A stretch of DNA of 64,000 bases. Origin: Lasiodiplodia sp. COLG20 (taxonomy: Eukaryota; Ascomycota; Dothideomycetes; Botryosphaeriales; Botryosphaeriaceae). The stretch covers positions 2,976,001 through 3,040,000 of the forward strand of contig VNWV01000004.1 of NCBI GenBank assembly GCA_009801085.1, given 5' to 3'. Both the position numbers and the translations under genes were made by a program. Positions within the stretch are counted from its first letter, which is position 1, and each line of letters begins with the position of its first letter. Under the pieces are notes generated by a model that saw nothing but the letters and a program-made list of their open reading frames with translations, had not been told where the DNA came from and ran no database searches. This document shows positions 36,583-47,284 of this stretch, one piece after another.

Positions 36583-37967
36583 ATGCTTTCGCGGAGGTCG
36601 TTGGCAATTCTGGCGGCGCTGGCCGTCTTCGCTTTCTGCCAGGCAGCTGCTGAGCTTCGCTTCGAACATGTCGACCAGAAAGTCCCCGCAGCTCAGCTAT
36701 CGCCTGCTCAGATCGAACACAAGCTCCACGTATGGTCTTTCCTCTCGCGCATTCGTCCAAGATGACACGGGGCGGTCAATTGCCTCTTCCGAGTCACACA
36801 AGCTAAAACGAACTCCAGGAATGCCCGATCGTGGAAGAGTTGAACGCTCACAAGACTGCGACTGCTCCTCCCACCGGAAGCTTGACGTCGCGCATTTTCG
36901 CCGTCCTTTTCCCAGGCAGCCCTGCCGTCAACGCCCTTCTCGCGACTCTGTACATCTCCGGCCCTCCGAATTTCCTGCTGGCATTATGCCCTCCCAACAT
37001 CGACCCGTCCTCGCTAAGCGTCATGGTCGCCTTCGCAGTGGGTGGGCTAATGGGCGACACGCTGTTCCACCTGCTGCCTGAGATTTTTCTTGGCGAGGAT
37101 GAACCTGACAGCGTCAAGTTCGTAATGCTCGAGCCAAACAAGAACCTTTTGCTAGGCGTGGCTATAATGGTGGGTTTCATGACCTTCGTTGCCATGGACA
37201 AGGGTCTGAGAATTGCCACTGGCGGCGAGGATCCCCATGATCATTCGCACAGCCACGGTCATGCGCATGAGGAGAAGCCTACTGCTTCCTCGAGCAGCAT
37301 CGAAGGCAAGGATGAATCCACACTTCGTTCCCGGAAATCCGAGCCTAGCTCAGCAGTCTCGCCGCCAGCAAAGAAGGAAGAACCGTCGTCCAGTGTTAAG
37401 CTCGGTGGCTATTTGAACCTCATTGCTGATTTCAGTCACAATATCACTGACGGAATCGCGCTGTCTTCATCTTTCTACGCTTCACCGACACTTGGAGCAA
37501 CCACCACCGTTGCCGTCTTCTTCCATGAGATCCCTCATGAAGTTGGCGACTTTGCGCTGTTGGTTCAGTCTGGCTTCAGCAAGCGTGCCGCTATGGGTGC
37601 TCAATTCATTACTGCTATCGGGGCATTCTTGGGCACGTTGATTGGAATTGCTGTTCAAGAACTCGGTGGTTCTTCCACTGGCGCTTCTGCTGGAATCTCT
37701 GATGGCCCAGGACTCTTCGGCACTAGCCTTCAGTGGGGCGACATGCTGCTTCCTTTCACCGCTGGCACTTTCCTGTACGTTGGCACTGTCGCTGTCATTC
37801 CTGAAATGCTGGAGACTGGTCCCAACAAGGGTGCAGAACTCAAGAAGATTCTGACGCAATTCGCCGCTATTGCTGCGGGTGCTGGCATTATGCTTGCGTA
37901 AGTGTCCTATCCCCGGGCTTAAATACTAAAGCACAATCTAACATTTTGCAGTATCTCTTGGTCATAG
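36583..37967 (+). CDS. ZIP family zinc transporter (Yke4/SLC39A7-like)
   Basis: Three exons, 36583-36729, 36819-37897 and 37952-37967, give 413 residues; the last exon adds only the final residues ISWS. The ATG at 36583 starts a clean signal peptide (RRSLAILAALAVFAFCQAAA); an in-frame ATG at 36496 would bury it behind 29 polar residues. The ZIP core shows FAVGGLMGDTLFHLLPE and, after a His-rich loop (HDHSHSHGHAHEE), the metal-site helices DFSHNITDGIALSSSF and AVFFHEIPHEVGDFALL (HN..DG and HEIPHE motifs). About eight membrane segments are visible. Yke4-type carriers move zinc across the ER or early secretory membrane toward the cytosol. Direction and compartment are inferred from family. Confidence 0.92.
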
Positions 37968-39138
37968 AATATTCATGTTCCGTGACTACAACGTATAATT
38001 CGGCATGGAAAACCAAAACTGAACCCGTCTTTAATCAAAAATGAAGCATTGAGCCTGTATGTTACCGTAGAACAAGACTCACATGTAGAAAACCTCACAA
38101 AGAGAGACCAAATACGGCCTCAACAGAAATACACACTTACCATGAACCAACCTTCAGCGTGAATAGCAAAAAATGGCAAATGTACACTTCTATCAAACCG
38201 CGAATCTACTCATGGGTTAAAACGCATCCACGCCCTACTGAACTCCGTTGATTCACACCAGGATGCCTTCCCTGCTAAGATCCAAATTCTCTATGCTCTC
38301 CCTATGCAAGGATCATTTTCTATGGACGACATGCTCGGCATGGGTTGCCCCACCTAGAGATGCACGGCCAACGCCATAGGTGGGGTGGTCTACGCTTGAA
38401 CCGGAGAATCTAGACTCAGATTACTCACAAGACGACTGTTCGTGCCGCAATGAGCTGCAGAAAACCCCGCATTTCATGCCCTACAGAAGATCATACAATA
38501 TTCCTGGATGGACGATGAAAGCAGATGCCGGATACAGGTGCGGTTTCCAAATTTGGAAGAGGACATTGAGACGTCCACTCCGACGGGTAAAAGTAGGATG
38601 CAATGTCTCCGATTACGCAGGTGGGAGACAGCTCAGACTTCTGCAATCCACTGTAGTACAATCAAGTCCGGCGGCGGGGCCAAGCTCGTCGATCCACCGG
38701 GGCAAGCTTTGAGGCTGACGGACCGCAGAGCCGACTCACCGAAACAGAAACGGATGTTCAACCACCAGAATTGCTACGGGCCATTGGCGACCTGACGATG
38801 ATGAGGAGACGTTGTAGCCGAATACGAAGTTTATCGATCCATAATCTCGTGCAAAGCGGAGAATTTCCTGGTCACCATCGTCGACCGATGCAAAGATGGT
38901 CTGAAGGCGGGGCATGATTGGGCCGAAGCGGGGAAGCATCTCCACAGATCGACGAAACGCAAGCCGCTCCCGCACGCTTCCGAGTTTACTTTTCAGGCTG
39001 AATGGGCTTCAGGTCTGGTCAGACGTAATTGTGCATGCGATATCGCGGCATCCTCACCGTAGTCCAATATAAATTGGCCGGGAACATGGCATTGACACTG
39101 CAGGCGAGTCTTTCGGTTCCATCCCATCACCATCCTCC
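37968..39138. other. Intergenic DNA with the GH31 promoter
   Basis: No coding sequence was recognised in this 1.2 kb. The first half is AT-rich 3' flank of the zinc transporter. The final part carries the TATA box annotated at 39068. Confidence 0.6.
39068..39073 (+). promoter_or_regulatory. TATA box of the GH31 gene
   Basis: TATAAA inside CAATATAAATTGG, 66 bp before the ATG at 39139. Position and sequence fit a regulated fungal promoter; the transcription start is not known. Confidence 0.5.
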
Positions 39139-41430
39139 ATGATGTGGCCTTCAACTACGCCTCTGCTGTGTAGTCTTGCACTAACAGTAGCCGCAACTTC
39201 AGCTCAAAATGTTAGCTCCGAATACTTTGCTCCCAATTCGACCGGCTTCCGCATGACGCATGGGTTCGAAACTATCCTAGTCCAACCTTACGGCTACGAC
39301 GGTTTCCGTGTCAGGGCATGGCCTTTCCGGCCTCCCAATGGCAATGAGATCAGTTTCCTATACGATCCACCTCTCGAAGGCCCAGAGAACGGCGAGGCCC
39401 GTGGCTTCAGCTACGACTTCGCCGTCAATGGCAATCAGAGCGCTATCATCCGGAACGGGAACATCATTGTCAAGACCTACGGTCTCGAAGGAGCCCACTA
39501 CCGCCTGGCTTTCTACCGCATCGAGTCCGACGGCTCAGAGACGCTGCTCACCAATGAGTTCAACCCGGTCAAAGCCCTCAACCCGCGTTACTACTCCTGG
39601 ACCAGCACGGGCTATGAGTTCTCGGCCGCTTTCTCCTTCAGCACCACGCCAGACGAGCAGATCTTCGGCACGGGTACGCAGCAAGACTTCATGCTCAACA
39701 AGAAGGGCTCAGTGCTCGACCTGATCAACTTCAACTCATACATCCCGACGCCCGTCTTCATGTCGAGCCGCGGCTACGGCTTCGTGTGGAATTCGGCGGC
39801 GCAGGGCCGCATGGAGTTCGGCGCGCGCCGCAACAAGTTCGTGGCCGACTCGACGACGCTCGTCGACTACGCCATCGTCAGCGCACCGGAAGGCGACTAC
39901 GACGCGCTGCAGCGCAAGCTGACGGCGGCGACGGGCCGCGCACCGCAGCCGCCGGAATTCTCGCTGGGCTACCTCCACTCGAAGCTGCGGTACGAGAACC
40001 AGACGGAAGTGGTGCTGCTGGCGCAGCAGTTCCACGACCGCGACATCCCCGTCTCCATGATCGTCGTCGACTACGAGTCGTGGGCGCAGAACGGCGATTG
40101 GGGACTGGATCCGGCGCTGTGGCCGGACGTGGCCGACATGGCTGCCAAGGTCAAGAATCTGACGGGTGCCGAGATGATGGCTTCGCTGTGGCCGGGCGTC
40201 GAGGACGACAGCGTCAACTACGCCGAGATGATGCAGTACGGGTTACTGGCTGCGACCATGTCCGGTCCTGGCACGACGGATTCGTGGAATGGCAGTTACA
40301 TCAGGAACTACGATGCTACGAATCCGCGTGCGAGGGAGTTCTTGTGGAAGACGTTGAAGCGGAATTATTATGACAAGGGCGTCAAGAACTTCTGGATCGA
40401 TCAGGCGGATGGTGGAGCGCTGGGAGAAGCGTGGGAAAACAACGGGCAGACCGCCTACATTCAGTCAATCCCCTTTCCCCTCCCTCAGGTTTTGTATCAT
40501 GCCGGAACACAGGCTTCAGTCGGGAAGCTTTACCCCTGGGCCCATCAGCAAGCCATCGAGGAGGGAACTCGCAATGCCACTGGCAAAGAAATGGGCACTC
40601 CGTACGTCAACCCCTTCCCCCTAAGTTCCGTCAATTACATTTCCTAACGCCTTCTCAGATGCGACTATATCTCGCTGAGCCGTTCGGGCTACATCGGCTC
40701 GCAGCGCTTCTGCAGCATGATCTGGTCGGGCGACACGGAGGCCAGCTGGGAGGTGCTGGGCAACCAGATTCCGAACGCGCTGTCGGCGGCGAGCACGGGG
40801 TGGAGCTGGTACACGGTCGACGCGGGCGGCTTCCAGCCGGACCCGTCGATCGAGTGGTCCAACAACGTCGACCGGCCCGAGTACCGCGAGCTGTACGTGC
40901 GCTGGCTGCAGTGGACGGCCTTCCTGCCCTTCATGCGCAACCACGGCTCGCGCGCCTGCGACGTCCAGCACGCCTTCACCTGCGACAACGAGCCCTGGGT
41001 CTACGGCGACGACAACACGCCGACCATCGTCTCCTACATCCACCTCCGCTACCGCCTTGCAGACTACGTGCGCGCCCTGTTTGAGCAGTTCTCTGCTACT
41101 GGCCGCCAGATCCTGCGCCCGCTGTTCATGGACTTCGGGAAGAGCGATGAGAATATAATGGCCTGGACGCGCGAGAACAGGAACGTCACCACCCAACAGT
41201 ACATGTTCGGCCCGCGCCTGCTCGTCGCGCCCGTCGTGCTGCCCAATGTGACCGAGTGGCCGGTGTACCTGCCGAAGACGTCGGGCGCGGAGGAGAAGCC
41301 GTGGACGTACTGGTGGACGAACGAGACGTACGCCGGCGGCCAGACGGTCAACGTGAGCGCGCCGTTGGAGCATATCCCCCTGTTTCACTTGGGCACCAGG
41401 GAGGACATCTTTGCTGGGGACGTGTTTTGA
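39139..41430 (+). CDS. Secreted glycoside hydrolase family 31 (alpha-glucosidase/alpha-xylosidase)
   Basis: Two exons, 39139-40601 and 40659-41430, joined by a 57-nt intron, give 744 residues. A signal peptide is clear (STTPLLCSLALTVAATSAQ). An N-terminal galactose-mutarotase-like domain (FSTTPDEQIFGTGTQQD) is followed by the catalytic barrel. The GH31 nucleophile region reads FWIDQADGG, with Asp421 in the W-x-D position. The acid/base region reads IWSGDTEASWE, with Asp513. The substrate-binding FMRNHG and FGPRLLVAPV near the end are also typical. Several N-x-S/T sites fit secretion. GH31 enzymes release alpha-linked sugars; the QAD (not MNE) context after the nucleophile resembles alpha-xylosidase-type subgroups more than classic maltases, so substrate is uncertain. 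Confidence 0.9.
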
Positions 41431-41646
41431 GGCTACGGTGGTAATCTCGTATTTACTTAATTGCAGTTGTGATGTCAATAGGGGATGACATGGCATACTC
41501 TAGGATTCTCGGATGATGGATGGCATTCAGGGGTAACCGTTGGGTTCACCATGCCTACACACAAAGTTAATGCTCATGAAATCAATCACTAATAACATCT
41601 TGAGATACCTATACGCCATGCGAGAGAAGCCTTTATGGTGTCTGTT

Positions 41647-42997
41647 CTAGATCCCAACGCTGCTGTGGAAAATCTCTTTCGCCTGAGTCACCTGCTGGGT
41701 GAGGTCTACATTCCAGATCCAGTCGAATCGATGCTGCGCATGTTCCTTAAGCTTCTCCAGATCGTCTTCTATGCCCTCCATCTCCAGATCCCACAACCTT
41801 CCCGCTTCATTGCTTGAAGCCACCAGTTTGTGTGTCCGCTCCATGCGTACCTTTTCATATGCGTCAAAAGCGAGTTGAATCTCATCCACACTCTTGACTT
41901 CAGCAAGTATATTCGAAAGAACGTACGCGTCCTCAACCGCCATAGCCGCACCGGCGCCTTGGTGCGGCGGTGTGGCGTGCGCCGCGTCACCAACAAGGCA
42001 GATTCGATCCCTGGAGTAGCGAGGCGCTGGCGGGTGCTCGAACAGGGCATGGGCCGCGTACATCTCCGTCCCGTGCAAGATGCGCTGAACGTGGGGAGAG
42101 AACTTTTCAAAGTCGGCGCGGAGATGGTTCTTGAAATCCGGAAGATCCCAGCTCGGGCTATCCCAACTTTCTTTGCCAGCAAAGCCGGCGACTGCGCCGT
42201 TCGTTAGCAAACCTCCCACACAAACGAGATGGTAGGGGAGGAGGGTGTGTCTGACCATTCACCACTGTGCCTTTTTCGATGGGGTAGGTGAGAAGATGGC
42301 CGTGGTATCCCAAGTACAATTGGCTGTTCCGCGCGAACTCGTCGCCAACAAGCTCGACGGCCTGGTCCATGGGGAGCAAGCCTCGATAGACATACTTGCC
42401 GCTGAATCGCGGCTGAGCCGCCGGGTGGTCTTCCCCCAAGACGATGCCACGAGTGCGGCTTTTGATGCCATCGCAGCCGATGACGGCGTCATGGACGGCG
42501 GCGCTTCCGTCCTGGAATTCCAGCCGGAGCTTGCTGTCGGGGAGGGTCGTGATGCCGCGCAGCCGTTTCCCAAACTTGGCCGTCCCTTCGGGAATCGGCT
42601 TGATCAGCACTTCCAGAAGGCGGGCTCGGTGTACAGCTGTCAGCCCGGTCGGAGATGGCACTGGGCAGACGAGCAGTGGAAGATCGGAAGCCGGCGTGGG
42701 GGCAGACCCGCCGATGGCCATGCCGCACCGTACGTCGTACAGAATGTTTCTTTTACTCTCCCATGCATTGGAGGTCGATAATTTACCGACCTCTTCAGCG
42801 AGTTCCGGAGATAGTAGTTGCATGGCACGTTTGGCATTTGGGGCGATCCCAAGGCCGACCCCAATCTCGTGGAAGGCGTGAGCTGATTCGTAGATGGTCA
42901 CCGGGATGTTGAACCGGAGCAAACCGATAGCGAGAGAGAGTCCGGCAATGCCTCCACCAACGATGGCAATGTTAAAAGGAGGGGTAGATTCAGTCAT
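41647..42997 (-). CDS. FAD-dependent monooxygenase, salicylate-hydroxylase type
   Basis: Two exons on the minus strand, 42997-42256 and 42191-41647, with a 64-nt intron (branch GCTAAC), give 428 residues. The ATG at 42997 is the only plausible start and is followed at once by the Rossmann motif IAIVGGGIAGLSLAIGL. The DG motif is VIGCDGIKSRTRG and the flavin-ribityl GD motif is CLVGDAAHATPPHQGAGAAMAVEDA. Group A flavoprotein hydroxylases of this kind use NAD(P)H and O2 on aromatic acids or polyketide/terpenoid intermediates. The substrate cannot be read from sequence. It is divergent from the SDR gene and 216 bp from the end of the convergent GH31 gene. Confidence 0.9.
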
Positions 42998-43059
42998 TGT
43001 CGATTCTGACTGGGAAGAACTGAGCAATTAGGTGAAAGTAATTCTTGTGAGTAGTGCAA

Positions 43060-43158
43060 GTGCAAACAATAAATGAAAACAGGTTATTCGAGTAAAAGGC
43101 GAGACAAGTGGAATTGTCAAACGAACTCTTCTATATGTACGCACCGCAGCTACAGTAG
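43060..43158. repeat. Diverged direct repeat, copy 1
   Basis: About 99 bp similar to the copy at 43196-43294. Both share TGCAAACAAT, AAGGCGAGACAAGTGG and TACGCAC.GCAGCTA. Many of the differences are transitions. Confidence 0.75.
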
Positions 43159-43195
43159 TAGGTAAAGGCAATCCTTTTCCTTCTAATAAAGCGCA

Positions 43196-43294
43196 GATGC
43201 AAACAATAGATGTAAACTGGTTATGCGAGTAGAAGGCGAGACAAGTGGGATGCCAAGCGAGTATTTTTATACGTACGCACTGCAGCTATAGCAG
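43196..43294. repeat. Diverged direct repeat, copy 2
   Basis: Second copy of the repeat at 43060-43158, in the same orientation and offset by about 136 bp. Identity is roughly 80 percent by eye. Confidence 0.75.
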
Positions 43295-43895
43295 CCTGTT
43301 TCAGGCATTTTCAGGCACAGTACAAGATGATCAGGGCTGCTTTGGGATCGTCGCTGGTTGCTCGGCCAGTATCCAGGCGCGAAAGCCGAAGGGCGAGAGA
43401 GCGAGGTGCGAACGCACGGGCGTATACGTTGCTTCGGTTCCTACCCCTCTGATTGACGGTCAAGTCCCACAGGGCACTCAGCATTGGAACACGCGTCTTT
43501 TAAATCGAAGCCTCTATTAGCTTCAAAGCTTAACAGCCTTTCTAATCCCCCCCTTGAAAGACCAGTCTAGCCCGAAAGCTTCTTCAGATCCTTGGCATTT
43601 CTTGAACCTTAACGTATCTATGTGCACAATCAACTGCTATAGGTCTATCGTATTGCTCTTCTCGGACACCGAAGAAGCCAGACCGAAGCCCCGAGGCCGA
43701 AGTTCCATGCAAGGCCAGAAGTGTGGGACCGACGGCTCCGGCGCAGACGACACTGATGGGTGTTGGATGTAACTCACTCGATCACTGAACCTCATGCACT
43801 CGGAGATCTCTGTTACGAAATGCCGCAAATATCAGCGGACTTTAAACTTGCTCCGCCGGATACAATTGAAGCTTGAGTCGTGCAACCTTGAGTCG

Positions 43896-43903
43896 TATAT
43901 AAA
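43896..43903 (+). promoter_or_regulatory. TATA box of the SDR gene
   Basis: TATATAAA, 61 bp before the ATG at 43964, followed by a C/A-rich leader. A strong consensus match for a regulated gene. Confidence 0.6.
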
Positions 43904-43963
43904 GATACTGAATAGCAGCCAATTTCTCACCATCAATCAAAGGAGCCATCTCAATCAACAATC

Positions 43964-44956
43964 ATGCCCTCCTCAAACACCTCAGGCCATAAGGTCTTGT
44001 ACCAGGACCTTTCTGGGAAGAATGCAATTGTAACGTATGAATTTCCTGCTCTAAGCTGTGACGACATTGTTTTTTTCAAGCTCGATTGGCTAAATCACCT
44101 CCACATGATACAGGGGTGCCTCGCGGGGCATCGGCCGAGCAATTGCCTTTGAACTTGCATTACGTGGTGCATCGGTGCTGGGGACGTGTTCCGCCCCGAC
44201 ATCCCTCCATCACCTAGACGAACTTGCACGTTCCGTGCAGAGCGTGTACGAATCATCCCCGTACACAGCACCCAAGATCATCGGCCTCCCAGCCGACATC
44301 CTCTTGGCCGACACCCCCACGCGTTTGGTCGACGCCGTGGAGAGCGAGTTCGGCGGCAAGCTCCACATCATGGTCAACAACGCAGCCTACGACGAGATCC
44401 GGCCCGTGGGCCAGCTGGATGCGGACTACGTGGGGAAGATCCTGACGGGGAATGTTCAGACCCTGGTCTTGTCGGTCGAGCTGCTCTTCCAGAGAGGCTT
44501 TTTCCAACCCAACTCGAGGATCGTTAATGTTTCCTCCGAGATGACCAGGGGGTTCTTGCCGAACTCGTGAGTGACCCCAGGTCGTTCTACTACTCTAAGC
44601 ACTTTTGTTGATACAGTGTCTGCATTCGTAGTGGTTTCGTTGTCTTCGCTGCCACCAAATCCGCAATCGAATCGCTGACCCGTTCATGGGCCGATGTCTT
44701 CGGCAAGCATCCATCTATGCCTGGCACTACTGTCAACGCGCTTGTGGTAGGCCCTACGGATACCGATGCGCTCCGAGGCGAGATCGGATCCAACAACGAA
44801 GTCATCGACCATATGATTTCAAGGACCCCTATTGGACCGCGGCTCGGGACACCAGAAGACATCGCCAACATCACTGGGCTGTTGGTGAGCGAGAAAGCGG
44901 GGTGGATTACGGGATCTGTGGTTGCTGCGAATGGTGGAAGCGCGAAAATCCTATAA
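43964..44956 (+). CDS. Short-chain dehydrogenase/reductase with Phe in place of catalytic Tyr
   Basis: Three exons, 43964-44034, 44114-44566 and 44617-44956, give 287 residues. A second in-frame acceptor TAG 15 bases further on (exon from 44632) would give 282 residues and a spacing closer to the family norm. The cofactor motif TGASRGIGRAIA is formed across the first intron. VNNAAYDE and the catalytic-Ser segment VNVSSE are present. The active-site YxxxK reads FAATK: Phe185 (codon at 44645) replaces Tyr, Lys189 is kept. The C terminus ITGSVVAANGGSAKIL is standard for classical SDRs, as is the GPTDTD segment. An NAD(P)-dependent oxidoreductase by family; activity is doubtful given the substitution. 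Divergent from the monooxygenase, convergent with the CoA ligase. Confidence 0.85.
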
Positions 44957-44970
44957 GCCCGATATCCTCC

Positions 44971-45200
44971 GACATACAGCCCCCCTCTCGCAGCCGATGG
45001 CTAGCGCGAACAGCAGGGCTCCCCAGCTCTGCCTTAGAGAAATAACATATGTGGGTAGCTGAAGCTATCGTCCGGACGAGAATGTCGATTTTTAAATTCT
45101 ACATACACATCCAGACGATAGCTTCAGCTACCCATGACATGAGCAAGAAAAAAAAAACAAATCCACGCCAGCCATCGGCTGCGAGAGGGGACTGTATGAC
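44971..45200. repeat. Nested inverted repeat (foldback or MITE-like) behind the SDR gene
   Basis: Outer arms of about 35 bp at 44971-45006 and 45166-45200 are inverted copies sharing TCTCGCAGCCGATGGCT. Inner arms of 25 bp at 45052-45076 and 45110-45134 are inverted copies with one mismatch (core GACGATAGCTTCAGCTACCC), around a 33-base AT-rich loop. The segments between inner and outer arms (45 and 31 bases) do not pair. The element starts 15 bp after the SDR stop codon, so it probably lies in the 3' UTR. Confidence 0.8.
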
Positions 45201-45524
45201 ATTGAAGAAGAGCCAATTAGCTTAGTCGTTTGTCCCGAAGCGTCTTGAGCTTAACATCATCAAGCTCCAGAGAGCGATTAATCCACTCGTTTATCAATGC
45301 AGACCGACTTGGCGCACATTCAATGAGAGTTCCTTCCGGTTGTGCTGATCTCCAAATGAAGCTTGCTGTTCAGTCAAAGCAGTGAATTATTCACATAGCA
45401 TAAAAGTACTGGTTACAGATGACCCGCGTCAAAAAAATCTCTTAGTCTTCGTCTTAAGGAAATGTATAAAACCATCTAACTTTCTCTCTTTCCACTTGGC
45501 CAGCACCTGGACATAATTCTTACC
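45201..45524. other. Short AT-rich gap between SDR and CoA-ligase gene ends
   Basis: About 320 bp between the inverted repeat and the 3' end of the convergent ligase gene. Nothing coding is seen. Confidence 0.6.
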
Positions 45525-47284
45525 TCATAGCTTCGCCTCTCTCGACACTTCCGCCTGCGCCTGGTCCCTCACTGCCTTCCGCAAGATCTTCCCGCTCTGC
45601 ACATGAACCGTTAGCCGCAAGACCCCACAACACTGGACACTGATTCGTGCAGACTTACCGGATTCTTAGGGATAGCATCGACAAACTTAACCCCGCCCGC
45701 CAACCTCTTAGTCTTGCTCACCCTCCCATCCATAAACGCCACGACGTCCTGCTCCGTCAACCCCTGCCCCTTCTCGCTCCTGACGACGTACGCCCGCGGC
45801 ACCTCCTCACCCTTAATCGTAACCCCCACGACCGCCGCATCCGCCAACCCCTCGTTCTCTAGCAGCAACGCCTCGAGCTCGGCGGGAGCGACCTGGTTAC
45901 CCTTGACCTTGATCAGCTCCTTCTTGCGGTCGACGATCCACAAGAAGCCCTCGTCGTCGGCGTACGCGATGTCGCCCGTCTTCAGCCAGCCGTCGGGCGT
46001 CAGCGTCTCGGCCGTGGCGGCGGGCTTGTTCCAGTAGCCCTTCATGACGTTGGGCGCGCGGATCCACAGCTCGCCGCGCTCCTTGCGCGGGAGCTCCTCG
46101 TCCGACGAGCCGTCGGCCGGCACGATCTTGGCTTCGGCGTTGGGCGCCAGCTCGCCGACGGAGCTGCTCTCGCTGCGCGCCGTCGGGTGCCAGCCCGTCG
46201 CGGTGCAGGTGATCTCGGTCATGCCCCAGCCCTGCTTGACGTTGACGCGCAGCCCGTCGGGCGACAGGCGGCGCTCGAGCTCGACGCACATCTCGCGGCT
46301 GAGCGGGGCGGCGCCGCAGCCGACGCGCTCGATGCTCGAGAGGTCGTAGTTGGCGACGGAGGGGTGCTTTGCGAGGGCAACAACGACGGGCGGCACGAGG
46401 GCGAGGTCGGTTATGCGGTGGCGCTGGATGCAGTCGAGCATGCGGGTGAAGTCGAACTTCTGCATGACGTACACGGGGATGCCGACCAGGGGCGCGTGTG
46501 CACAGAAGATGGTCTGGCCCATGGCATGGTAGAAGGGCACGAAGGCCAGATAGCGCGCGCGGTTGGTCCGCTCCTGGAAATCCGGGTCCATACGTGCCCA
46601 CGAGAGCGTCTGGTGGGTATTGGCGACGTAGTTGCGGTGCGTGATCTCGACCCCCTTGGGCACGCCTGTCGTTCCCGACGAGTAGTTCAGCACCACCGTC
46701 CGGTGCAGGTCGTCGGGCGCCGTCAGCTTCTGCCAGGCGAACTTGGCCCCTGTCTCGGGCGAGGCCAGCAGCGTGCTCCAGTGCCGTACGCCGGTGCCGG
46801 CAACGCCCTTGCCCTTGCCGTCGAAGGTCGCGTAGCCGTCATCGAAGGCGAAGATGCGGTCCTCGCCCATGCCGATGCTCCGCGCCGCCTCCAGTCCTGT
46901 CGCCATGCTCTGCTCCGAGCAGATCAAGAAGCGCGCCCCAGAGTCCTTCAGCTGGTAGGCTAGCTCTCGCGCCACGTACGTAGGGTTGGCGCCGGTGAAA
47001 ATGCCGCCCGCCATAACGGTGCCAATCAGCACCACGGGGAAGAAGATGGTGTTGCCCGAGAAAAGCAGTAACCGGTCGCCCGGCTGGAAGCCGGCCGCCT
47101 GCAAGCCGGCTGCGAAGCGCTGCGTCCATAACCGGAACTCTGGGAATGTGAGGAAGTACTTCTCCGGGCTTATCGCGTCCAGAAATGCCTTGTGAGTGGG
47201 GAGAGAAGCTGTGGGCGATTGAAAGAGATAAGTGGACAGGTCGACGGCCGGGATGTCGGCCTGGTAGCGGGATTTTATTGGCAT
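45525..47284 (-). CDS. Peroxisomal acyl-CoA ligase, 4-coumarate-CoA ligase-like
   Basis: Two exons on the minus strand, 47284-45659 and 45596-45525, with a 62-nt intron, give 565 residues. Adenylate-forming motifs in order: YSSGTTGVPKGVEITH (phosphate loop), GWGMTEITCTATG, GELWIRAPNVMKGYW, LKTGDIAY, DRKKELIKVKGNQVAPAELE, and PKNPSGKILRK with the catalytic Lys in the C-terminal lobe. The intron splits that last motif, and exon 2 ends in AKL, a type 1 peroxisomal targeting signal. Such enzymes activate aromatic, phenylacetic or medium-chain acids with ATP and CoA. Substrate is unknown. Without the intron the frame would stop early at 45611 and lose both the Lys motif and the signal, which supports the splice. 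Confidence 0.92.

Larger units (their letters stand above)
42998..43963. promoter_or_regulatory. Divergent promoter of monooxygenase and dehydrogenase, with repeats
   Basis: This 966-bp interval separates two divergent start codons. The half nearest the monooxygenase holds a diverged direct repeat (43060-43158 and 43196-43294). The half nearest the SDR gene has the TATA box at 43896. Shared promoter space suggests joint control, which is inference. Confidence 0.55.

Noticed and set aside
42998..43027. Ten-residue N-terminal extension of the FAD monooxygenase
   Set aside because: The extension begins with TTG, not ATG; the ATG at 42997 directly precedes the Rossmann motif.
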